DNA of 64,000 nt. Origin: Plantago ovata (taxonomy: Eukaryota > Streptophyta > Magnoliopsida > Lamiales > Plantaginaceae). A program made the translations under genes and the position numbers. Positions 1-9,890 of this stretch are shown here, in pieces; position 1 is the stretch's first letter; every line of letters begins with the position of its first letter. The notes beneath the pieces were generated by a model. It saw nothing but the letters and a program-made list of their open reading frames with translations. It made no database searches and was not told the DNA's origin. Location of the stretch: assembly GCA_028274465.1 (NCBI GenBank), contig CM051455.1, forward strand, positions 126,453,462-126,517,461, written 5' to 3'.

Positions 1-901
1 AGGAAGCAATACAGTGGTTGGTTCAAGAAGGGGAAAGACGAAGTAGCCACCCTAAAAGCTGATCTTCTTGCCATGGCCAAAAATAGCAAATCTGGTGTTG
101 AATTCAAGGTGAAGTATCATTGTGTCCTTGTTACGTTTTCCATATTTGAGATAATTTTTTTGAATTGTGTGTTCTCATGTATATATGTATTTATATAGGT
201 CAAGTACCTGATGCTTGTTTTTTCGACGCTCCTGTTTCCCGAACACAAAGCAATAGTAAACCATGAATTCCTAGAATACCTTGCTGACATCGAAAAAATT
301 AACACGTACGATTGGACAACTTTCGTACTGGAAAAACTAGTCGCGGGCATTCGTGGGTATAAGACATCAGAGTTTAAAAGTGTGTAAGGATGCGTCACGT
401 TTTTGCAGGTATGAAGAAGTGTCAATTATCATTATTATTATTTATCTATTTCTGTTATGAATAATAATAATGATAATTGACACTTCTTCATACCTGCAAA
501 AACGTGACGCATACTGACACACTTTTAAACTCTGATGTCTTATACCCACGAATTCCCGCGACTAGTTTTTCCAGTACGAAAGTTGTCCAATCGTACGTGT
601 TAATTTTTTCGATGTCAACAAGGTATTCTAGGAATTCATGGTTTACTATTGCTTTGTGTTCGGGAAACAGGAGCGTCGAAAAAACAAGCATCAGGTACTT
701 GACCTATATAAATACATATATACATGAGAACACACAATTCAAAAAAATTATCTCAAATATGGTAAACGTAACAAGGACACAATGATACTTCACCTTGAAT
801 TCAACACCAGATTTGCTATTTTTGGCCATGGCAAGAAGATCAGCTTTTAGGGTGGCTACTTCGTCTTTCCCCTTCTTGAACCAACCACTGTATTGCTTCC
901 T
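1..901. repeat. Large near-perfect inverted repeat (palindrome)
   Basis: Position x pairs with position 902-x. The left arm (1-442) is the reverse complement of the right arm (460-901), with a loop of about 17 bases (443-459). The arms differ at only a handful of positions. The left arm is cut by the window edge, so the true palindrome may be longer. Both arms carry the same two exons and intron of the transposon-type gene annotated at 494-1300; the left copy has a TCA-to-TAA change that creates a stop near 387. This is either a real inverted duplication or a foldback assembly artefact. Confidence 0.93.
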
Positions 902-1300
902 TCCTTCAATCTTTCCCTTTATAGGTGGAAGTGGTGCATTCGAGCTTGGCAATTCGAAGCACCATTTCATGCTAGATGGAGGGATTGCAAAAACAGTACC
1001 ATGAACCTTGAGTTCATTGGTACTTGTATTAAAGTTCTCTACCAAATCTCTGACCACTCTATTATCCAACTCGGTTAACTTGAGCTGTAAGATATGCCCG
1101 AATCCTAGGGCCTCAATTTCCTTCCTGTGTATGTACTTTAACGCGTTGTTAACCTCATACAAGGTTTTCAATGATGTTCTATGGGCTAGTGGTTTGACAT
1201 CTACCACGCTATCCTTTCTTTCGCATATGTCAGCATTACGCGCACGCTTAATGGGCATGGGTGGTGGGGTTATGTGAGAAGTAGCTCGTTTCGACGACAT
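494..1300 (-). pseudogene. Transposon-type gene fragment (N-terminal part, two exons)
   Basis: Exon 1 runs 1300-794 (169 codons, from an ATG with MSSKRATSH) and exon 2 runs 703-494, joined by a 90-base intron with GT and AG ends in the same phase. The product is a globular, Lys/Arg-rich N-terminal region. The exon 2 segment (FPEHKAIVNHEFLEYLVDI) resembles the region before the protease domain in plant Ulp1-type transposon proteins, which is recognition by impression only. Exon 2 ends in a good donor (GCAG/GTATGA), but the gene then runs straight into the centre of the palindrome, so any downstream exons are lost. I see no catalytic domain. Confidence 0.5.
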
Positions 1301-2880
1301 GGTTCTACATTAAATATGACGTTAATCTTTATTTTATGGAATTAAAAATAAGATAAAAGATGCTCATTTGTGTAGACAAATAGAAGTTTCATAGGAATTG
1401 AGCAAACAACGTACTAACATGTCTAGGAGCATCTTTTAAACACTCAACACTCAGCATAAATATACTAGAGTACACCTACAAGAATCTTCTAAGCAAGTAG
1501 ACTAATTAGAGCACACCATGTAATCATCAGTAATTTAAAATTCCTTTAGGAACTACCATCTTACCCCCCTTTCACAGCTTACATGTATCTCCTTAATGAC
1601 TACTGTTAGAAACTAACACTGATTGCGGATGCACTACAATTACAAAATCTTGTTGCATCCATTTCTTTATCAAAATTTCATGTTCTGATGTGCATCTCCT
1701 CAGCAGTCTATTAATATCTATTATTTCCGTCGTTGAGTTTTCTAAATAAAAATGAAGAAGTATCCTAAGAAAAATGCAATGATCTGGTGGATTGAAAGAT
1801 TAAAAATAGCCAGATCGAGTTATTTATGAAATGATGAGCGATGAGTTCAACCGAAGTTTAATTTATTTATTTTTCCTTTTAAGGGGTCTACAAATAACAA
1901 AAATATTACTTCTGTGTTTTATAATTGAGAGGGCCCTATAAATTAGAAATTTAGAACAATAACCAATTTTGTACAATATTTACATCTATAATCAATTACG
2001 CAACCGGATATTGATTGTGTATAACAAAGAGGTTGTTCAAATCTGGAATACATGGGCATATTGGTGAGGGCCGGTAATGACTAATGTGGGGAAGTTCAAT
2101 TTTCCATTATCCCAATTCTAACTCACCAGCTCGAGCATACAAGGTTACAAAATTACAACACAGATGCAAAACCATTTATAGTGATTGTTTTAATTAACCA
2201 CATCTCAATTTCCATAGAGGACATACATTATTACATACACAGGCAATGTAAAAAAAAATATCCCAAATTTCACATGACGACAATTAACCTAAAAAACACG
2301 AAACCAACCTAAAATTTCCCTCAAAACCAACTGTCGAGCTAGAATGAATTGAAGAGGAAATAAAAGGCACAAAACTCACAGTTATGAGTTGGATTTGCGG
2401 AGCAGCTTCCACAAGAATGGTCAGACCTAATGAAGAAGGCGAAAAACCCCTAATTTCATCACAAGAACAGAAAAATAATCAGAGACACAGGTAAGAAGCA
2501 AAATCAATCAAATAAAACGGTAATGAGGTAACCAAGAATCTTGTATTAATCAATTCAGGGAGGAAAAGAAAGAGAAACACGGGAAGTCGAGAGGCGACAA
2601 ACCTGCGTCGAGAGGCGAGAGCTCTTGGGAGATTTTTGGTCAGTAAATCCCTCAGATTAATTAATGTATATATAGTATTAGAGGTTGAGGTTATAGGAAG
2701 ACTTGGAGTTTGAATCGGAATACAATACCGGGATTTGGTTGAGAGCGACATCTCCCGGAATTTGATTGAAGGACGAATTTTGGGTTTTCAGGAGTCTGAC
2801 GCGATAGCAAGTGTTTTGTGTGAGTTGCAGAGTTTAAGTTGGAGAAGGTGACCTTTGGTCGAACTCGTACAAGTACTTTA
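1301..2880. other. Non-coding region upstream of the transposon-type gene
   Basis: AT-rich DNA with no convincing coding segment. It probably contains the leader and 5' introns of the minus-strand gene at 494-1300. The reading frames at 2479-2751 look accidental. Confidence 0.4.
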
Positions 2881-2905
2881 ATAGTCCCAATATTGCAACA
2901 AAATT

Positions 2906-2990
2906 GTTGTAGCCTAGTGGTAATTATCTAGGCTAGGTAATGAAAGTGTATGTGTTCGATCCTTGCTGACAACATCATTTTTACCTTCTT
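2906..2990 (+). mobile_element. Possible tRNA-derived SINE head
   Basis: A pol III A-box-like stretch (GTAGCCTAGTGG, near 2914) is followed about 45 bases later by a B-box-like stretch (TGTTCGATCC, near 2952), and then by T-rich sequence. This order and spacing fit a tRNA-like SINE head. I found no target duplication. Confidence 0.35.
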
Positions 2991-3019
2991 TTTTTGTATT
3001 TTTTGGTGCAAAAAACTAC

Positions 3020-3134
3020 TTTTAAAGTACTTAAATGTTTTCTTTTACTTCTAATACATCCTTAATTTCTTCATTTAGGCAACAAAATACGAGGGAATGT
3101 TATTACAAGCGAATTTCTATAATAAATAAATGAA

Positions 3135-3185
<51 letters not shown>

Positions 3186-3210
3186 CAAGTGAATTTCTAT
3201 AATAATAATG

Positions 3211-3263
<53 letters not shown>

Positions 3264-3376
3264 TTGAAGTACTTAAATGTTTTCTTTTACTTCTAATACA
3301 TCCTTAATTTCTTCTTTTAGGCAACAAAATACGAGGGAATGTTATTACAAGCGAATTTCTATAATAAATAAATGAA

Positions 3377-3471
<95 letters not shown>

Positions 3472-3475
3472 GTGA
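3020..3475. repeat. Tandem duplication carrying long AAT microsatellites
   Basis: A segment starting AAGTACTTAAATGTTTTC (near 3025) repeats about 240 bases later (near 3266), including a shared stretch ending in ACAAGCGAATTTC. Each copy carries an (AAT)n run, roughly 3129-3180 plus 3208-3262 and then 3374-3468. The long poly-Leu frame on the minus strand is a by-product of the repeat. Confidence 0.85.
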
Positions 3476-4440
3476 ATTTCATACCTGACATTGGACTTCA
3501 TCCTAGTATGGACGATCATACTAATTACTTGTAAATGAGGAGTCATACATCCATAAGTACTAAGTCTAGTTAAGATCGACATCTCCCGTAAACGTCGATA
3601 ATGTCAACGATCGCTACATTTTGATGCAAAATGATAACGAGCATGCTCATGACTTTAAGAGTAGGAGTAATGCGCCCAGAATCAACAAGTCCAGCTCAGA
3701 GCAACATCTCTTTTGGATCCCTTATTTAATGATAATGGACTTTCAATATTCTGTTCTCCCTTCGTTTGAATTGCGATAGTTAAATTTCTAATGTAATAAT
3801 CTTTATTATCTTGGCCCATCGACAGGGCTCTGCTTAGCATTATCTCCATCATGCCCATCCATATTTTCGAGAGTGGTATCTGCGCTGGAGTGAGAAATAC
3901 TTGTGTATTATTATTTTACAACTATGAGTCAATGAGGATTTGCAATACTTTCGAGTATAGCACCACGATAATTTGTTCATTACATATTACTCAACATTTA
4001 GATGTGTCATTTGATTTGGTTTGTGGTGGTTAATATACTAACTTAGAAGCAAATTCGGAAATACATGTACATTAATGTGGATATATTATTAGGCTGCATT
4101 TGGCTCTAGAGGAAGAAGATAAGGAAACAAATACTTATTATCAATTGATTACAATTTCAAAATTTCATTTATTTTGGAAAAGAATTAATATATATTATGA
4201 ATATAGACCTGTAGATAAAAATATGGAAATAGACGGACACATTAATAAAATAATAATAATTATTATTATTATTATTAACTATAAATGTTATTAGATGTTG
4301 AATTATCCATGTATGCATCTACACGTATATGTACACGTGAATTGAGATTTACATATATTACTATGTCAATTATAATTTTCAAAATTCAAATATATATATA
4401 TAACTGTATTTATAAATAACCATTTAAGCAAAACCGCAAT
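3476..4440. other. AT-rich intergenic region
   Basis: No gene seen. It contains a short ATT/AAT run near 4247-4278 and several short accidental frames. Confidence 0.4.
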
Positions 4441-4567
4441 TTTGCTTTATCCATACACCTTTTAATTCATAGTTTCATACCCTCAGTCCCTCATGAGTCA
4501 TGACCTTCGCCATTAAAATCTGAGAAACCACTCCTTCCACAATCAAAAGGTACTATAGTAGAAAACA

Positions 4568-4656
4568 GCGCGAAATGATTCAAACCCTTTCAATTTCGCG
4601 CGCCTGCTAAATTCCAAGCTCCAATTCTCCCGCCACAGTGCAAAATCGGTATAAAA
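4568..4656 (+). promoter_or_regulatory. E2F-type promoter with TATA box of the ASF1 exon
   Basis: Two perfect E2F sites of the TTTSSCGC class face each other: GCGCGAAA at 4568-4575 and TTTCGCGC at 4594-4601. A third, one-mismatch site (TCTCCCGCC) lies near 4626. A TATA box (TATAAAA) is at 4650-4656, 89 bases upstream of the ATG. E2F control of ASF1 genes is known in Arabidopsis, so the promoter matches the exon it precedes. Confidence 0.7.
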
Positions 4657-4744
4657 TCCTCATTTCCCCTAATTCCTCGCCGTCTTCACTTTCTTTCATA
4701 CTAGGGTTTCCTTTCTATCCGGTCCCCCCAATTTCATATTCGAC

Positions 4745-4853
4745 ATGAGTGCTGTAAACATCACAGACGTCATCGTTTTATCCAATACGGCGCCATTTGT
4801 CGAGCCCTTTCGGTTCGAGATCTCTTACGAATGCTTGACTCCGCTCAAAGATG
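4745..4853 (+). pseudogene. ASF1: Histone chaperone ASF1, isolated first exon
   Basis: The exon encodes 36 residues starting MSAVNITDVIVLSN and ending SYECLTPLKD, the strongly conserved N-terminus of the H3-H4 chaperone ASF1 (about 190 aa in plants), which works in replication-coupled nucleosome assembly. It ends in a normal donor (GATG/GTAAAC) in the phase expected for ASF1 exon 1. No later ASF1 exon (such as the LEWKLIYVG segment) is visible downstream; the next recognisable plant exon, at 8121, belongs to a reductase. The promoter is intact. It is probably a truncated or captured gene copy, unless the remaining exons lie beyond an insertion outside the window. Confidence 0.8.
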
Positions 4854-4896
4854 GTAAACTCCTTCCCCTTCCCCTTCTTATGTTCGCTTCTGCATC

Positions 4897-7577
4897 TGAA
4901 ATGTTATTTTGTTTTCTCCGTTTTGTTAATTTGAGCTGTGATAACGTACTATTACTTTCTCGAAGGATCGATATATTATATAATGCAAACCACACGCTAG
5001 TCTCTAATGCAACATTATTAAAACTCCACACCTCAATTGCCATCAACCAGTGGCATGTTTTAAGACTTATAGGATCTAAAACTCACTTAATGATTACTTT
5101 CAGTCCATGTAGTGGGAACATATGTGTATATGTGTGTGTATGTCAACGAAAAAAACCATAAGAACATTCGCGAGGAATAGAAAACCACCTGTGGTGTAGG
5201 GTACTTTGATGATACGGTATTTTTATTCACGAATAATCAAATAAGTCTATAATATGGTTTAATGTATATGCTAATAACTTATCAATTGTATCTCAATTTT
5301 TATTAGAAGATCTACGATTGCATTCAGACACTATTTTGAATTTAATCCTAATAAGTGTATGTTGAATATTTTTGAAAAATAAATATGATAATAATATAAT
5401 AATATATATAAATTAAAAAATTGAGTAGAAATTAATTAGAGGACTAATTAATTAAAGGAGGGAACTTTCCGCCTGAACAAAATATTAGTCCCAATTTCCC
5501 CCCACTCGATAGGCTAAGTTTTACCAAAAAAATAAAATTTGCCAAGTCCCCAACCCCAGAGCTAAAATTTTATTTCCAATTTCAATCATCCCTCTTTCTC
5601 CTCCTCTGATCGACTCATCTCTTCTCACCGGCCACCACCACCACTCTCACCGGACTCTCCCATCACGAATCACGACCACCTCTGCACCACCACCAGTCCA
5701 CCGACTCCACTCTCCAGACTCTGCGTCGTCTCTGCACCACCACCACTTCACGGCGTCGTACAACTCCAATACACCGCTGCCATCCTCCCACACCGTCGTC
5801 GCCTCCTCACCGCCAGCCGCCTTCCTCATCTTCAAGCGCTCACCTGTTCACACAATCAAGGTATGTGTTGTTAACCTAACATTTTGGGATTTGGGGGTCT
5901 CTCATTCTCAATTCTTCAATGCTTTTGGAGGGGTATTGTGCAGGTTAGTATCATGTCCCTGTTATAGTTTCAGTACATAGTAGTATCCTTTTGTCGAAGT
6001 TTCAGGACGAAGTAGTATTTAAGCATGACTTTTATTCATCATCAAAATAATAATAAGTAGATATTGCAGAACATAATAGGATACACTACAACTTAGTTAT
6101 GTAGAAGAGAAAAATATAGTACCAATGTATTCTGGAGCATGAAATCATTTGCACAATTTAGTTGATACTTTGATCACTGTTTAATTTATCTGTTAATTAA
6201 TGGTGTTATTGTTGCAAACTAGTGATGAATAGTACTGGACAACAAGAAACAAAACGGAAAAATACTACTAATGTTCTTTTAGAACATGTGGACTGTAGAA
6301 GTAGTTATAATTACTAAAGTTGCTCAATCTATTGTACGACTCACTTTAATTTTAGTCCATGTTGTTAATTTAACTTAACTCGAATGTCTTGGTTTGAAAA
6401 TCATACAACATTACAAATATGGGAAATGTTGTAATAATAGTACTACTACATGGGTTATTGATTTATGCAACTCTGACTCTAGAGTCCTTTATTCTATCAT
6501 CTCAGAATCGGTATGTTCTGTATAATTAGTACAAGTAAAAATTCCATCTTTGATTCCTCTTAAAAACCAGTTCTTTGTCTGTTTTACTAATATAGTATGT
6601 CTTTTGCTTATCAGATGCCTAGAAGTGCATTTTCCGGCCAGAGGGGAAGAGTGGGACTGCCTCACAGCCCCAGACCCAGACCCCGGAGTCTGTTGCACAT
6701 GTTGATGAGACACCAATTAACTCAGACAATGAATCAACATCACGCTTGCCCCTCACTCAGCCAGAACCTGCTGCAAATACCAATACTGACACCGAGCATA
6801 GTGATCATGATACCAAAAACAATGATGTTCGTCGCAGAGACACACGTCCTTGGATTGTGCTAGTGGGAAAGAAACAGTATGTTAACTGTTGACCCTACAT
6901 GTGTGTGTTAATTTTGTTTTCATATTTAATCCCTTGATGAAATAACTTTCATGTTCTTGTTTGCAATTGTTCTGATCCAGTATGAGACCAAATGCGATTG
7001 TTTCAACTAAAATTGGGGAGAACTTGAAGTTGGATCAGTGACTTGGAAGAAGATCAGTAAGCCCCACAAGGAACAGTTCTTTGCTGAGTTTAAGGTACTA
7101 ATTATCTATTATAGTTGGAGTTTCTGTTATAGAACTAGACTCTGCAATAATATGTGAATTTGGTGGAAAGTGCAATGAATTGACATTAAGAAAGGCTGCA
7201 TTTATCTGTTGCTCATTTGTCCAATTATCTTTGTGCTTCGGCACTAATCTTTTCTATCATAGAGTTATCGTAGAGTTGGTGTGCTTATTTGCTAGCTTTA
7301 TAGTTTAACCACTTGATTATTGTAGGCTTTGCACTCTCTAGACTCTGATCCAGCCAATTCTTGTAAATCACTCTTTCATTCTTGAATTTCTTATTAATCT
7401 TCTGTATATATATGATTCCCATAAATAACTAGTACTACAAGTTTATTATGATGTTTTAGATGATCTTTTGTTTGTTCATGAAGAGATAGTGAGATTATGC
7501 TAATAAACCTTCAATGACACAATTTTAAGTCTATGAAATGTTATTTTGTTTTCTCCGTTTTGTTAATTTGAGCTGTG
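4897..7577 (+). repeat. 44-bp direct repeats bracketing about 2.6 kb
   Basis: An identical 44-base sequence beginning TGAAATGTTATTTTG occurs at 4897-4940 (just inside the ASF1 intron) and at 7534-7577. The DNA between them holds the decayed transposase-like gene. It could be the footprint of break repair, of unequal recombination or of an inserted block. Confidence 0.85.
5590..7096 (+). pseudogene. Decayed transposase-like gene (Ptta/En/Spm-like N-terminus)
   Basis: A CCACC-rich leader (about 5590-5862) ends in a donor (CAAG/GTATGT). A coding exon starts at the ATG at 6615 after an AG, and another exon lies near 6981-7096. The frame with a sensible product (TASQPQTQTPES, then RRDTRPWIVLVGKK, then TWKKISKPHKEQFFAEF) needs one shift near 6650 and another near 7020, so the gene is broken. 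The Trp-Lys-Lys-then-EQFF-EF pattern resembles plant Ptta/En/Spm-type transposase N-terminal regions. The family call is tentative. Confidence 0.45.
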
Positions 7578-8120
7578 TTTTGGTGGTTTCATATTCAATT
7601 GATCTGGTATTTGCTCTAAGCTATGAATTTTGTATGTTTAATTGATGCCCGTGACTGTTGAAATCGTTCAGTTGTGATCTGGATTTGTTTGATTAGGTTG
7701 CCTAATTACGTTAATCGAGCAATTGCAGATGAAGGATAGTACTGTGTGTGTTTAGTGCTTGAAAATTGGAATGTGGTTTTTACTCTTTAAAACCGTCAAG
7801 TTTAGTTTAGATTGAAATTTGCAACTCTGGTTTAGCTTGGGTGAAGATGATGAATTGAAAATCTGTTGGATTGGTCGCCTAATCAATTACAATAGTGTAA
7901 AAACCTTTTGAAATTAGTCATACTTAATTCACTTATCATTGTATTAGGATTTCATTGCAGTCATTATGGATATGATTTGCCTAATAGTTTAGTTTATCCT
8001 TTACTAAAATGCTCCACCTGCCTATGACAAGCTTCATGCTGATCTTTCTTTCTTTCTTGTTTTTCATGTAATGTAATACACCTGTGTCGCATAACTAAGT
8101 GTATTTTCTGCCTCTTTCAG

Positions 8121-8277
8121 GTGTTCAGATGACCAGCCATATGCTCCCACATACAATGTCTCGAAGGCAAGAACTCAAGGCCTAGGTGTTAAGTTCACTG
8201 ATCTTAAAGAGAGCATCAGGCAAACTTTTGAGAGTCTTGAAGGAGAAGAAGTTCTTCAAGGGTGCATGAGCTATTAA
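8121..8277 (+). pseudogene. CCR/DFR-like NAD(P)-dependent reductase, last exon only
   Basis: After an acceptor (TTTCAG) the exon reads CSDDQPYAPTYNVSKARTQ and later LKESIRQTFESLE, then TAA at 8275. This matches the C-terminal tail of cinnamoyl-CoA reductase or dihydroflavonol-reductase-like short-chain dehydrogenases, where a YxVSKxxAxxLG segment and a final amphipathic helix are typical. It is followed by a plausible 3' UTR with AATAAATAAATG near 8353. The Rossmann fold and catalytic Tyr-Lys exons are not in the window; upstream (7578-8120) is intron-like AT-rich DNA. It is an orphan exon or a gene fragment. Confidence 0.6.
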
Positions 8278-8687
8278 AATGCCCTAGTATTTTCGTTTTC
8301 AGGCGTTACTATTGAAGACTTTGAAGTGTTGTGCTTTTGGTGTTTTATGAGAAATAAATAAATGTCTGTTATTCTGTGAAGCCTTCTATCTGTTCATTGA
8401 GAATATGCAACTTATTTTGTACTCTTGGTTGAATATGTTTGAATTAGAAAAAGCTTTTTTCGCCGCTTTAATGTGCTGTATTTTTCGCTGCTATGCTATG
8501 TTATGCTCTATGGCTCTATGCCCCTTCCCCTTCTGTGCATGGTTCAGAGATAAAATGCAGAACTTTAAGACATTGAATAAAGGAGGAAAATGCAGAACTT
8601 TAAGAAATCAAAAAAAAATCAGAAGATAAACTTCATTTCTCAATTAGCAGCCCTCAGTAGCAGGTCATAACTCATGATTTTTTAAAA

Positions 8688-9747
8688 TTTGCTCACTTGC
8701 AAGGCTAAAATGAGTCCATACACTCATGAAAGCGTCCATTAGAAACAGAAAGTACATCGAACAAGATTACATGTCTAGATCGTCAATTTTTTCATTTTTA
8801 AGGCATTTTTCTGCATATTTTAAATATTTTTTCCTTCACTTTTTTTTCAACTTTGCTCACTTGTGCAAGGCTAAAATGAGTCTATGCACTCATGAAAGCG
8901 TCCATTAGAAACAGAAAGTACATCGAACAAGATTACATGTCTAGATTGACAATTTTTTTCATTTTTAAGGCATTTTTCTGCATATTTTAAATATTTTTTT
9001 CCTTCACTTTTTTTTCAACTTTGCTCACTTGTGCAAGGCTAAAATGAGTTCATACACTCATGAAAGCGTCCATTACAAACAGAAAGTACATCGAACAAGA
9101 TTACATGTCTAGATTGTCAATTTTTTTCATTTTTAAGGCATTTTTCTGCATATTTTAAATATTTTTTTCCTTCACTTTTTTTTCAACTTTGCTCACTTCT
9201 GCACGTCTAAAATGAGTCCATACATTCATGAAAGCGTCCATTACAAACAGAAAGTACATCGAACAAGATTACATGTCTAGATTGTCAATTTTTTTCATTT
9301 TTAAGGCATTTTTCTGCATATTTTAAATATTTTTTTCCTTCACTTTTTTTTCAACTTTGCTCACTTGTGCAAGTCTAAAATGAGTCCATACACTCATGAA
9401 AGCGTCCATTACAAACAGAAAGTACATCGAACAAGATTACATGTCTAGATTGTCAATTTTTTCATTTTTAAGGCATTTTTCTGCATATTTTAAATATTTT
9501 TTTCCTTCACTTTTTTTCTACTTTGCTCACTTGTGCAAGTCTAAAATGAGTCCATACACTCATGAAAGCGTCCATTAGAAACAGAAAGTACATCGAACAA
9601 GATTACATGTCTACATTGTCAATTTTTTTATTTTTAAGGCATTTTTCTGCATATTTTAAATATTTTTTCCTTCACTTTTTTTTCAACTTTGCTCACTTGT
9701 GCAAGGCTAAAATGAGTCTATGCACTCATGAAAGCGTCCATTAGAAA
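8688..9747. repeat. Satellite-like tandem array, unit about 166 bp, 6.4 copies
   Basis: The anchor TTTGCTCACTT occurs at about 8688, 8852, 9020, 9188, 9356, 9522 and 9688, giving spacings of 164-168 bases. Copies are highly similar and differ mostly by single bases and T-run length. Each unit carries GAAAGCGTCCATTA and CTGCATATTTTAAATA. Its 60-residue frames recur only because the unit repeats. The unit length is in the nucleosome-size range typical of plant satellites. Confidence 0.92.
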
Positions 9748-9890
9748 ATGCAGCTTGCACATAGAAATTCTCAACTGATTCATCATAAATAAAAACCATT
9801 GAATCTGGTGATTAAGTTTGTACAAGGTTGAATATAATTAGAACAAATAAACTAGCCTTAGAGTTCATACATCACCAACCAACAATCATT

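Noticed and set aside
117..785. Two matching 102-residue frames in the palindrome
   Set aside because: Antisense to the transposon exons; they match only because the arms are inverted copies.
3304..3582. Frame with more than 40 consecutive leucines
   Set aside because: Translation of an (AAT)n microsatellite.
5647..5835. Minus-strand Gly/Trp/Glu-rich frame
   Set aside because: Antisense of the CCACC-rich leader of the decayed transposase-like gene.
8726..9744. Three near-identical 60-residue frames in the satellite
   Set aside because: They recur with the 166-bp unit, are Phe/Leu-rich and AT-driven, and have no domain; they are by-products of the array.
8688..9747. CRISPR-like array
   Set aside because: The units are tandem and contiguous with no unique spacers, and this is eukaryotic DNA.
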